Assembly: GCA_036555615.1 (NCBI GenBank)
Contig: DATBKZ010000086.1
Coordinates: forward strand, 15,358 to 79,357
DNA from: SG8-41 sp036555615
GTDB taxonomy: Bacteria > Pseudomonadota > Gammaproteobacteria > Burkholderiales > SG8-41
Reading direction: 5' to 3'
Length of the DNA stretch: 64,000 nt
Shown in pieces: positions 22,898-30,815 of the stretch; the first letter of the stretch is position 1, and every line of letters starts with the position of its first letter. The notes beneath the pieces were generated by a model. It did not search any database, was not told the DNA's origin, and was given only the letters and a program-made list of their open reading frames with translations. Position numbers and translations under genes: made by a program.

Positions 22898-24292
22898 TCA
22901 GCTCCTCTTGCCCGACGCCCCTGCGCCGGGCCGCCGCGACTCGCCGATGATGCGTTCCAGCTGCTCGCCATAGCGAGCGATGTCATCCTCGGTCCGGGTC
23001 TCCGTTGCGCACACGAGCAGCGCGTGCCCCAGCTCCGGGTAGTCCTGCCCGAGGTCGAAGCCGCCCAGGATGCGCTGCTCTCTCAGCGCCGCCAGGACGG
23101 GCGCGACCGGAACCGGCAGCCGCAGCACCGCCTCGTGGAAAATGGCGCCGCTGAACGCGCGTGTAACGCCGCGAACGCGGGCAAGCCGCGTGGCGAGCGC
23201 GAGCGTGTTGGCATGACAGGCGCGCGCCACCGCGGCGAGCCCGGCGGGCCCGAGCAGCGCGAGGTGCAGCGTCGCGGCCGTCGCCATCAGCCCCTGGTTG
23301 GTGCAGATGTTGGAGGTCGCCTTGGCGCGGCGGATGTGCTGCTCGCGCGCCTGCAGCGTCAGAACGTAGCCGCGCCGGCCGTCCCGATCGAGTGTCGCGC
23401 CGACGATGCGCCCCGGCATCTGGCGCACGAGGTCCTCGCGGCAGGTCATGAATCCGAAATACGGCCCGCCGCCCGCGAGCGGCGCCCCCAGCGGCTGGCC
23501 GTCGCCCACCGCGATATCCGCGCCGCGCGCGCCCCACTCGCCGGGGGGCTTCAACAGCGCGAGCGCGGTCGGATTCACGGCGGCGATCGCCAGCGCGTTG
23601 CGGGCGTGCGCCCAGTCCGCGAGCTCGTCCACCGGCTCCAGCACGCCGAAGAAATTGGGCTGCGGAATGACCACGGCAGCCAGGTCATCCCGCGCGAAGC
23701 GATCGAGGGCCTCGAGCGAGGTGCGGCCCGCCGCGGCATCGTAGGGGCATTCGAGCAGCTCGATTCCCTGGTTGCGCACGATGGTCCGGACCACCTTGCG
23801 CCACGTCGGGTGCGCTGCGACCGGCATCAGCACGCGCCGGGATGACTTGTGCGCGCGCACCGCCATCAGCACCGCCTCCGCCAGCGCCGAGGCGCCGTCG
23901 TACAGGCTCGCATTGGAAACCTCGAGCGCGGTGAGCGAGGCCATCATCGACTGGAACTCGTAGAGCACCTGCAGCGTGCCCTGGCTCGCTTCCGCCTGGT
24001 ACGGCGTATAGGCCGAATAGAACTCCCCGCGCGTTGCGATCTGCCAGACGGCGGCGGGAATATGGTGCTCGTAGGCGCCCGCGCCGATGAAGTTGAGCCA
24101 GGCGCCGTCGCGCGCGGCGCGCTCGTGCATGAGCCGCGTGATCTCCATCTCGGAGAGCGCGGGCGGCAGACCGGAGAGCGTGCCGGCGCGCAGGGCGGGC
24201 GGGATCTCGTCGAACAGGTCGTCCAGCGAACCGATCCCGATCGCCGCCATCATCTCGCGGACATCCTGCTCGGTGTGCGGAATGAAGGGCAT
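22898..24292 (-). CDS. gcvPA: Glycine dehydrogenase (decarboxylating), subunit 1
   Basis: 464 residues beginning MPFIPHTEQDVREMM, a standard GcvPA N-terminus. NFIGAGAYEHHIPAAVWQI, YTPYQAEASQGTLQVLYEFQ and ATSNICTNQGLMA are typical of the family, which forms a heterotetramer with GcvPB. ATG 24292 lies 13 nt after the gcvH stop. The open frame upstream to 24409 overlaps gcvH and is rejected. Confidence 0.96.
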   Translation of the reverse strand: MPFIPHTEQDVREMMAAIGIGSLDDLFDEIPPALRAGTLSGLPPALSEMEITRLMHERAARDGAWLNFIGAGAYEHHIPAAVWQIATRGEFYSAYTPYQAEASQGTLQVLYEFQSMMASLTALEVSNASLYDGASALAEAVLMAVRAHKSSRRVLMPVAAHPTWRKVVRTIVRNQGIELLECPYDAAAGRTSLEALDRFARDDLAAVVIPQPNFFGVLEPVDELADWAHARNALAIAAVNPTALALLKPPGEWGARGADIAVGDGQPLGAPLAGGGPYFGFMTCREDLVRQMPGRIVGATLDRDGRRGYVLTLQAREQHIRRAKATSNICTNQGLMATAATLHLALLGPAGLAAVARACHANTLALATRLARVRGVTRAFSGAIFHEAVLRLPVPVAPVLAALREQRILGGFDLGQDYPELGHALLVCATETRTEDDIARYGEQLERIIGESRRPGAGASGKRS

Positions 24293-24305
24293 GCGGCAGG
24301 CCGTC

Positions 24306-24695
24306 TCAGCTCTCTTCGGACTCGGCGTGCTTCGCGTACGCAGCGGCATCGAGGAGGCCCGCGAGCTCGCCGGGGCTCGAGGGCCTGACGCGAAACAGCC
24401 ACGCGGCATACGGATCGCGGTTCACGCGCTCCGGGCTGTCCGCCACTTCCTGGTTGGCGGCGACCACCTCGCCTGACACCGGCGCGTAGATGTCGGCTGC
24501 AGCTTTCACCGACTCGATGACGGCGCACTCCTCGCCCTGCTTCACCTTCCGTCCCACCTCGGGATTCTGGATGAACACGATATCGCCCAGCTGCTCCTGG
24601 GCGTGAAACGTGATGCCGACCGTGACCGTGCCGTCGGCTTCGGATTTCACCCACTCATGGGACCGGCTGTATTTCAGGTTGTCAGGCGTCGTCAT
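24306..24695 (-). CDS. gcvH: Glycine cleavage system H protein
   Basis: 129 residues, normal length. The lipoyl-lysine site is in AVIESVKAAADIYAPVSGEV; the N-terminal SRSHEWVKSE and the C-terminal NRDPYAAWLFRV are typical. It shuttles the aminomethyl intermediate between P, T and L proteins. It starts 25 nt after gcvT. Confidence 0.97.
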   Translation of the reverse strand: MTTPDNLKYSRSHEWVKSEADGTVTVGITFHAQEQLGDIVFIQNPEVGRKVKQGEECAVIESVKAAADIYAPVSGEVVAANQEVADSPERVNRDPYAAWLFRVRPSSPGELAGLLDAAAYAKHAESEES

Positions 24696-24720
24696 GATCT
24701 CCTCGCGAATGCGTCGTCGT

Positions 24721-25824
24721 TCATAGCGTTACCAGAACCTTGCCTTGGCGCACGAATGGCGGCTCAACGATCCGCGCCTTGAGCCAATTGTCGCGCACCT
24801 CGACCTCCACTGGGTCGCCGGTCGCGGCCGCCTTCGGCAGCCGCGCCAGCGCAATCGAGCGATTGAGGGTGGGCGAGAAGCCGCCGCTGGTGATCTCCCC
24901 GGCGCCGGCTGCGCAGCGCACCTTCTGATGATCGCGCATCATTCCCCGCTCGATCAGCACCAGCCCGCAGCGCTGCCGCGCTGCAGGCCTCGACGCGAGG
25001 GCGCGCGCGCCGATGAATTCGCGCCCGCCCGTGCGCGCCACGGTCCAGGCGAGCCCCGTCTCCAGCGGCGTGACCGTCTCGTCCATGTCCCGGCCATACA
25101 GGTTCATGCCGGCTTCGAGCCGCAGCGTGTCGCGCGCGCCCAGCCCGGCGGGCGCCACGCCTTGCGCGGCGAGCGCCTGCCACGCTGCCACCGCCTGCGC
25201 GGCGGGCAGCATGAGCTCGAGACCGTCCTCGCCGGTGTATCCGGTGCGGGCGATGAACGCGCCATCGGCCCCCACCGCGTGGAACGGCGCGAGGCCTTCG
25301 GCTGCGGCGCGAAGCAGCGGCAGCGCGGCCCCGGTCTTTTCCCGCGCCCGCGGGCCCTGCACCGCGATGATAGCGAGATCGCGGCGCGGAACGAGGTCAA
25401 CCTCGCTCGCCTGCGCGGCGCGCTGCGATTCCATCCACGCCATGTCCCGCTCGGCAGTGCCGGCATTGAGGACAACGCGAAAACCTCCGCCACCCAGGCA
25501 ATAGACGATCAGGTCATCGAGCACGCCGCCATCCTCGCGCAGCATGCAGGAGTACAGCGCCGCCCCGGGCCGCGTGAGCTTCGCGACGTCGTTGGCGAGC
25601 AGCCTGCGGAGGTAATCGCGGGCCTGGGCGCCTCGCACGTCTACGGCAAGCATGTGCGATACATCGAACATGCCGGCGTCGCGGCGCACGCGGTGGTGTT
25701 CCTCGATCTGGGAGCCGTAGTGCAGCGGCATGTCCCAGCCCGCAAAGTCCACCATCTTCGCGCCGAGCGCACGATGGATTGCGTTGAGCGGCGTGCAGCG
25801 GCGCGCGGCCTGGATCGTGCTCAT
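24721..25824 (-). CDS. gcvT: Aminomethyltransferase, glycine cleavage T protein
   Basis: 367 residues with the canonical signatures: MVDFAGWDMPLHYGSQIEEH, AGMFDVSHM, GGVLDDLIVYCL (catalytic Asp), IARTGYTGEDGLELMLP and LRLEAGMNLYGRDMDE. It releases ammonia and transfers the one-carbon unit to tetrahydrofolate. It is clearly the housekeeping copy, unlike the divergent protein at 14130-15317. It begins 36 nt after the DUF3426 gene. Confidence 0.97.
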   Translation of the reverse strand: MSTIQAARRCTPLNAIHRALGAKMVDFAGWDMPLHYGSQIEEHHRVRRDAGMFDVSHMLAVDVRGAQARDYLRRLLANDVAKLTRPGAALYSCMLREDGGVLDDLIVYCLGGGGFRVVLNAGTAERDMAWMESQRAAQASEVDLVPRRDLAIIAVQGPRAREKTGAALPLLRAAAEGLAPFHAVGADGAFIARTGYTGEDGLELMLPAAQAVAAWQALAAQGVAPAGLGARDTLRLEAGMNLYGRDMDETVTPLETGLAWTVARTGGREFIGARALASRPAARQRCGLVLIERGMMRDHQKVRCAAGAGEITSGGFSPTLNRSIALARLPKAAATGDPVEVEVRDNWLKARIVEPPFVRQGKVLVTL

Positions 25825-25860
25825 TGCGGATTCGAGCGGGCGCCCGGAACGCGATCGCGG

Positions 25861-26694
25861 TCAGGGCGGCGGAGCAGGCAGGAGATCGAGGCGAAATCCG
25901 GCGGGCCCGAGATTGCCGGTGTCGAGGTCGAGCCGGATGGTGACCTCGGCGTTTGCCGGCAGGCCCGAGGCGACGTCCTTGCCGCGATCCAGATATTCCC
26001 CCGGAAGAAAGACACGCCGCGCCAAAGTATGCTCCTTGGTGTTGGTGAGCACGAGATCGAGCGCCGGGTACCCGAGGTCGTGCCCGGCGTGATTGCGCAG
26101 TGTCGCGGTCAGCTGGATGAGTCCGGGCCGCGCCGGGTCGATTGCCTGCAGGTCGGACGCCTCGATCGCGATCTGGCGTGGCCGCTGCGGCGGGAGCACC
26201 TGGCATTCGAGCGCATCGCACAGCTTCACCAGATAGGGTTTCAGGAGCGGATACCGCACGGCCAGCTCGGAGCGATAGAAATAGGCGGCCTGCCCGACGA
26301 GCGCAAACACCAGCAGCCCCGCCCCAATCGCCCACAGCCGATCGCGCCGCGCCTGCGCCGGATCGGCAAACAGCGCCTCGTCGAGGGAAAGCTGCTCGGG
26401 CGCAGGCCCGTAATCCGTCAGCCCCGTCCCCGCGTCGGCCGTGCGCGCCGGCGCGGCTTGCTGCGCGGGAGCTGCCCTGGCGGGCTCGACCGGCTCGAGC
26501 TTGAATCCGCCCGCTTCGTTCCCGCTGCCCGCCGGCGGCGCGGGCTCATGCAGCGCAGCGAGCGCCCGCAGGCCGTCGAATACCGTCATGCAGCGTCCAC
26601 AACGGACCTGTCCCTGATGGGTTTGCAGCTGCTCCGGCGTGACGCGGAAGTGGGTGCCGCACGCGGGACACTGCGTGATCAATTCGTTCGCCAC
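25861..26694 (-). CDS. Zinc-ribbon and DUF3426 membrane protein
   Basis: 277 residues. An N-terminal MJ0042-type zinc finger (TQCPACGTHFRV and VRCGRCMTVFDG) is followed by a Pro/Ala-rich linker, one membrane segment (about residues 118-140, LWAIGAGLLVFALVGQAAYF) and a C-terminal DUF3426 beta-sandwich. This architecture is widespread in betaproteobacteria, nearly always after prmA as here (gap 4 nt); its role is not established. Confidence 0.9.
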   Translation of the reverse strand: MANELITQCPACGTHFRVTPEQLQTHQGQVRCGRCMTVFDGLRALAALHEPAPPAGSGNEAGGFKLEPVEPARAAPAQQAAPARTADAGTGLTDYGPAPEQLSLDEALFADPAQARRDRLWAIGAGLLVFALVGQAAYFYRSELAVRYPLLKPYLVKLCDALECQVLPPQRPRQIAIEASDLQAIDPARPGLIQLTATLRNHAGHDLGYPALDLVLTNTKEHTLARRVFLPGEYLDRGKDVASGLPANAEVTIRLDLDTGNLGPAGFRLDLLPAPPP

Positions 26695-26698
26695 GGGG

Positions 26699-27580
26699 CT
26701 ACCGCCTGATGCCGCTCAGAAGCGCCCAGCCCGCATCCTCCTCGGGCGCCTCGAAATCGAACCAGGGATGGTAAGCGGCGCACACTTCGCCCGCCTGCCC
26801 CGTCAGCACGCCCGCCAGTGCCAGCCTGCCATCCCTCGCGGTGAGGCGGGCGAGCAGCGGTGCGAGCACGATGAGCGGATGCGCGAGAATGTTGGCCATC
26901 ACGATGCGGGCCGGCTGCTCGAGGGCCTCGGAGCCGCCGTGAAAAGCAACCTGCACCCGATTGTGCAGGGCATTGCGGCGCGCCGCAAGCAGCGCCTGCT
27001 CGTCGATATCGACGCCGTCCGCGCGCGCCGCGCCGAGCTTCATCGCCGCGATCGCGAGTATGCCCGAGCCGCATCCGAAATCGAGCACAGTCTCGCCGCC
27101 ACGGACCACGCGCTCGAGCCAGCGCAGGCACATCCGCGTGCTCGCGTGATGCCCCGTGCCGAACGCGAGGCCGGGGTCGAGCACGATATTGATGGCCTCG
27201 GGATCGGGTGGCTCGTGCCAGCTCGGGACGATCCACAGCCGCGGGGAAATGCGCACGGGAGCAAGCTGGTCTTGGGTCGCGCGCACCCAGTCAGCGTCGG
27301 CCACCTCGCGCAGCCGCGTTCGCGGCGCCCCGATGCCGACGCGAGCACAGGCCGTCGCGATCAGTGACGCGGCGTCGGCGCCGGGCGGCACGAGCGCGCA
27401 CATCACGCTGCGCGGCCACGATTGCGGCGCCCCGGCGCCGGCAATCGCCGCATCTGCGGCCGCGGCCCCGGCAGTGGCGTCCGCGACATCGACGCTCGCC
27501 GCGCCAGCCTCGAGCAGCGCCTCCGACAGCGCCTCCACCTGCTCGCCCGGCACTTCGAAGGAGACGGAAAGCCAGGACAT
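26699..27580 (-). CDS. prmA: Ribosomal protein L11 methyltransferase
   Basis: 293 residues. The N-terminal substrate-recognition domain starts MSWLSVSFEVPGEQVEALSEAL; the class I methyltransferase domain has VLDFGCGSGILAIAAMKLGA (SAM motif I) and IVMANILAHPLIVLAP (the NxL catalytic segment). It trimethylates residues of L11. It lies 102 nt after accC, in a gap containing short degenerate GATTCAG-type repeats. Confidence 0.95.
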   Translation of the reverse strand: MSWLSVSFEVPGEQVEALSEALLEAGAASVDVADATAGAAAADAAIAGAGAPQSWPRSVMCALVPPGADAASLIATACARVGIGAPRTRLREVADADWVRATQDQLAPVRISPRLWIVPSWHEPPDPEAINIVLDPGLAFGTGHHASTRMCLRWLERVVRGGETVLDFGCGSGILAIAAMKLGAARADGVDIDEQALLAARRNALHNRVQVAFHGGSEALEQPARIVMANILAHPLIVLAPLLARLTARDGRLALAGVLTGQAGEVCAAYHPWFDFEAPEEDAGWALLSGIRR

Positions 27581-27682
27581 GCGGGACAGGATTGAGGTTT
27601 CAGGATTCAGGAGTCAAGTTCGACGCCCAGCCGCATGACGCGGGGCTCCTCGATCCTCGGTCCTGGATCCCGATTCCTCGCC

Positions 27683-29038
27683 TCAGGGTTCGCGGGCGAG
27701 CTTCGCGAGTTTCTGCTCGAGGTAATGGATGCTGGTGCCGCCGGAGAGGAACGCGGCATCGCGCAGCAGTTCCTGGTGCAGCGGAATGTTGGTCTTGATG
27801 CCTTCGATGACGGTCTCGGAGAGCGCGATGGTGAGCCGCGCAATCGCCTGCTCGCGGGTGTCGCCATAGGCGATGATCTTGCCGATCAGGGAATCGTAGT
27901 GCGGCGGCACGATATAGCCGTTGTAGGCGTGGGAGTCCACGCGGATGCCGGGACCACCCGGCATATGGTAGGAGGTAATGCGTCCCGGCGAGGGCGTGAA
28001 ACGGTACGGATCCTCGGCGCAGATGCGGCACTCGATGGCATGCCCGCGGAACTGCACATCGCGCTGCCTCAGGCGCAGCTTCTCGCCCGCCGCGATGCGG
28101 ATCTGCTGCTGCACGACGTCGATGCCGGTGATCATCTCGGTCACCGGGTGCTCGACCTGCAGCCGCGTGTTGATCTCGATGAAGTAGAACTCGCCGCGCT
28201 CGTACAGGAACTCGAATGTCGCCGCGCCCTCGTATCCCAGCCTGTGGCAGGCTTCCGCGCAGCGCTCGGCGATGCGCAGCCGCGCGCGCGCGCTGATGTG
28301 CTGCGCCGGCGCTTCCTCGAGCAGCTTCTGGTGGCGGCGCTGCATCGAGCAGTCGCGTTCCCCGAGGTGGATCGCGTTGCGGAAGCGGTCTCCCAGCACC
28401 TGGAACTCGATGTGGCGCGGATCCTCCAGGTATTTCTCCAGGTACAGCGTGGGATTGCCGAAGGCCGTCTGCGCTTCCGCGCGCGTGGTCTGCACCGCGG
28501 TGAGGAGCGCCGCCTCCGTGTGCACCACGCGCATGCCGCGGCCCCCGCCCCCGCCCGCGGCCTTGATGATCACCGGATAGCCGACGGAGCGCGCGATCCT
28601 GACCACATCATTCGGCTCCTGCGGCAGCGGCTCGTCCACCCCCGGCACCACCGGCAGCCCCGCCTTCTTCATCGCGTTCTTGGCGTTGACCTTGTCGCCG
28701 AGCAGGCGGATGGTCTCGGCGCGGGGGCCGATGAACACAAACCCGCTCTGGACCACGCGCTCGGCGAAGTCGGCATTCTCGGCGAGAAACCCCCACCCGG
28801 GATGGATCGCCTCGGCGTCCGTCACCTCGGCGGCGCTGATGATCGCCGGAATATTGAGATAGCTCGCGCCCGAGGGCGGCGGGCCGATGCACACCGACTC
28901 ATCCGCGAGCTTGACGTACTTGGCGTCGCGGTCCGCCTCCGAGTGCACCACCACGGTCTTGATGCCGAGCTCGCGGCAGGCGCGCTGGATGCGCAGCGCA
29001 ACCTCTCCGCGATTGGCTATGAGGATCTTCTCGAACAT
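27683..29038 (-). CDS. accC: Acetyl-CoA carboxylase, biotin carboxylase subunit
   Basis: 451 residues, exact AccC length. N-terminal FEKILIANRGEVALRIQRA, the ATP-grasp glycine loop KAAGGGGGRGMRVVHTE, FIEINTRLQVEHPVTEMITG and the C-terminal PSPGRITSYHMPGGPGIRVD are all canonical. It carboxylates the biotin of AccB to start fatty-acid synthesis. It is 34 nt after accB. Confidence 0.97.
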   Translation of the reverse strand: MFEKILIANRGEVALRIQRACRELGIKTVVVHSEADRDAKYVKLADESVCIGPPPSGASYLNIPAIISAAEVTDAEAIHPGWGFLAENADFAERVVQSGFVFIGPRAETIRLLGDKVNAKNAMKKAGLPVVPGVDEPLPQEPNDVVRIARSVGYPVIIKAAGGGGGRGMRVVHTEAALLTAVQTTRAEAQTAFGNPTLYLEKYLEDPRHIEFQVLGDRFRNAIHLGERDCSMQRRHQKLLEEAPAQHISARARLRIAERCAEACHRLGYEGAATFEFLYERGEFYFIEINTRLQVEHPVTEMITGIDVVQQQIRIAAGEKLRLRQRDVQFRGHAIECRICAEDPYRFTPSPGRITSYHMPGGPGIRVDSHAYNGYIVPPHYDSLIGKIIAYGDTREQAIARLTIALSETVIEGIKTNIPLHQELLRDAAFLSGGTSIHYLEQKLAKLAREP

Positions 29039-29072
29039 TGGCGGGACGGCGTGAGCTCACACGTTTCGCTGA

Positions 29073-29540
29073 TCAGCCGAGGATGAACAGTGGCTCGCCG
29101 TACTCGACGGGCTGGCCGTTCTCCACGAGGATCGCCTTGACGGTCCCGTCGCGGTCAGCCTCGATCTCGTTCAGGAGCTTCATCGCCTCGATGATGCAGA
29201 GGGTGTCGCCCGATTTGACCACCTGCCCCACCTCGACGAACGCCTTGGCCCCGGGCGCGGAGGAGCGGTAGAACGTGCCGACCATGGGGGAGCGGATGAC
29301 GTGCCCCTCGGGAGCCGCAGCCGCCTCGCTCTCCGCCGGCGCCGTTGCCGGCGCGGCCGTGGCGGGGGGAAGCGCCGCCGCTGGCGGCGGCGCCACGACG
29401 TGCGTGACCGTTGGCGTCTGCGGCGCGCCGCCCGCGCCACGGCTGATCCGGACCTTCTCCTCGCCCTCGGTAATCTCGAGCTCCGCGATGCCCGACTGCT
29501 GCACGAGATCGATCAGCGTCTTGACCTTGCGCAGATCCAT
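29073..29540 (-). CDS. accB: Biotin carboxyl carrier protein of acetyl-CoA carboxylase
   Basis: 155 residues. N-terminal helical segment MDLRKVKTLIDLVQQSGI, an Ala/Pro linker at about residues 40-75, and a C-terminal biotinyl domain with the biotin lysine in CIIEAMKLLNEIEAD. It starts 3 nt after the aroQ stop and precedes accC, the standard arrangement. Confidence 0.97.
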   Translation of the reverse strand: MDLRKVKTLIDLVQQSGIAELEITEGEEKVRISRGAGGAPQTPTVTHVVAPPPAAALPPATAAPATAPAESEAAAAPEGHVIRSPMVGTFYRSSAPGAKAFVEVGQVVKSGDTLCIIEAMKLLNEIEADRDGTVKAILVENGQPVEYGEPLFILG

Positions 29541-29543
29541 GGC

Positions 29544-29999
29544 CTAGCCCTTCTTTCCGGGGTACTGCAGGGCAAACTCCAGGGCGAGCTCGTAGCCCCT
29601 GGCGCCGAGACCGCTGATGATGCCGACCGCGATATCGCTGAAATACGAGACGCGGCGAAAGGATTCGCGCGCAAAGACATTTGACAGGTGGACTTCGACG
29701 AACGGGATGCCGACCGCAGCGAGGGCGTCGCGCAGCGCCACGCTGGTATGGGTGTAGGCGGCCGGATTGATGATGATGAAATCCACGCCCTCGCGGCGCG
29801 CCTGCTGGATGCGCTCCACCAGCGCCGACTCGGAGTTGCTCTGGTAGGTCGCGAGACGCGCCTTTCGTTCCCGGGCGCGCCGGCCGAGGCGGAGGTTGAT
29901 CGCCTTCAGCGTATCCCTGCCGTAATGCCTCGTCTCGCGACCCCCCAGGAGGTTGAGATTCGGGCCATTGATGACCAGGATATTCTTTGCGCCAGCCAT
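29544..29999 (-). CDS. aroQ: 3-Dehydroquinate dehydratase, type II
   Basis: 151 residues. VINGPNLNLLGGRETRHYG carries the catalytic Tyr lid, IINPAAYTHTSVALRDAL the substrate-binding Asn and the general-acid His, and VEVHLSNVFARESFRR the second half of the site. It makes 3-dehydroshikimate. It is the first gene of the acc-gcv run; a strong hairpin lies directly before its start codon and no clear Shine-Dalgarno is visible. Confidence 0.96.
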   Translation of the reverse strand: MAGAKNILVINGPNLNLLGGRETRHYGRDTLKAINLRLGRRARERKARLATYQSNSESALVERIQQARREGVDFIIINPAAYTHTSVALRDALAAVGIPFVEVHLSNVFARESFRRVSYFSDIAVGIISGLGARGYELALEFALQYPGKKG

Positions 30000-30003
30000 G
30001 AAG

Positions 30004-30049
30004 GATCTGTGGCGTAGGTCACGGAACTATCGGCAACTACGACAGATCC
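30004..30049. promoter_or_regulatory. Strong hairpin immediately upstream of aroQ
   Basis: GGATCTGT-GG-CGTAG (30004-30018) pairs with CTACG-ACAGATCC (30037-30049), 13 bp with a 2-nt bulge and an 18-nt loop. It begins 4 nt before the aroQ start codon and would sit in the mRNA leader over the ribosome-binding region. On the plus strand it is followed by GGTTCTTTTTA and could also act as a terminator, but no plus-strand gene leads into it. Confidence 0.5.
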
Positions 30050-30281
30050 GGTTCTTTTTATGAAGATGCCGGCAAGTTTGCCCAGAATCGGAGGAGTTGT
30101 CCATCAATTGCAGGAAGTTAACGCACGTTAGGCTCAAGAACCGCGGTCGAAACCGTGCGCCAAAAGGGCGTCCGGCCCTGCCAGGGGCGGCGCTGTAAAC
30201 CCACCCAACCCTTTGAAAATTATAAGAATCGTCTGTTGGCAGCGCTGGGGGTCGTGCGCCACCGGGGTAGGGGGCCAGACT
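30050..30281. other. Intergenic region upstream of aroQ
   Basis: This is the outer part of the 282-nt space between aroQ and the TlpA-like gene, with no ORF. A minus-strand TATAAT at 30219-30224 may be a -10 box for the aroQ-acc operon, giving a leader of about 210 nt; I see no good -35. Confidence 0.4.
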
Positions 30282-30815
30282 TCAGAGCAGGGGTCGAACG
30301 AGGCTTTCGAGCCGGTCTTCCTTGAGTCCCCCGCGTTCCCGGCTGACCAGCTTGCCGTTGCGGTCGATCACCAGCGTATAGGGCAGGACACCGGCCCGGT
30401 TGCCCACCTGGCGAACCAGCTCGATGGTCTCTACCCCCCCGAGGAGCAGGGGGTAGTTGATCCGGAACTCTCTTGCGAACTCGGCCACCTTGTCGGGCTG
30501 GTCGATGGCGATGCCGACGAACTGCAGCCCGCGGCCGCCATAGCGCTCCTGTATCTGCACGAACACCGGGATCTCCTCGCGGCAGGGCGCGCACCAGGTC
30601 GCCCAGTAGTTGACGACCAGCACCCGGCCCCGCCAGTCCCCGACCCGGCGGGTCTCGCCTGCGACGTCGGCGTGCGGCGCCGCGAGTATCCGCTCGACGA
30701 CCTCTGCCGGATCGTGGCCGGCGCCACCGCCACGCGACCAGAGGTGAACCAGCACGCCTGCTGCGGCGGACAGGCCCGCCACCACGGCGAGCACCGCGAT
30801 CGTGCGCGCCGTCAT
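30282..30815 (-). CDS. TlpA/ResA-like membrane-anchored thioredoxin
   Basis: 177 residues. An N-terminal anchor (about residues 5-25) precedes a periplasmic thioredoxin domain with active site YWATWCAPCREEIP, the cis-Pro in GVLPYTLVIDRNG, and the insertion typical of TlpA proteins. It probably reduces disulfides of apocytochromes or other exported proteins. Its ATG overlaps the dsbD stop (ATGA), so it likely receives electrons from DsbD. Confidence 0.93.
   Translation of the reverse strand: MTARTIAVLAVVAGLSAAAGVLVHLWSRGGGAGHDPAEVVERILAAPHADVAGETRRVGDWRGRVLVVNYWATWCAPCREEIPVFVQIQERYGGRGLQFVGIAIDQPDKVAEFAREFRINYPLLLGGVETIELVRQVGNRAGVLPYTLVIDRNGKLVSRERGGLKEDRLESLVRPLL

Noticed and set aside
24745..26709. 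654-residue plus-strand ORF
   Set aside because: It is antisense to gcvT and the DUF3426 gene; Arg/His-rich composition is a high-GC shadow and no motif is visible.
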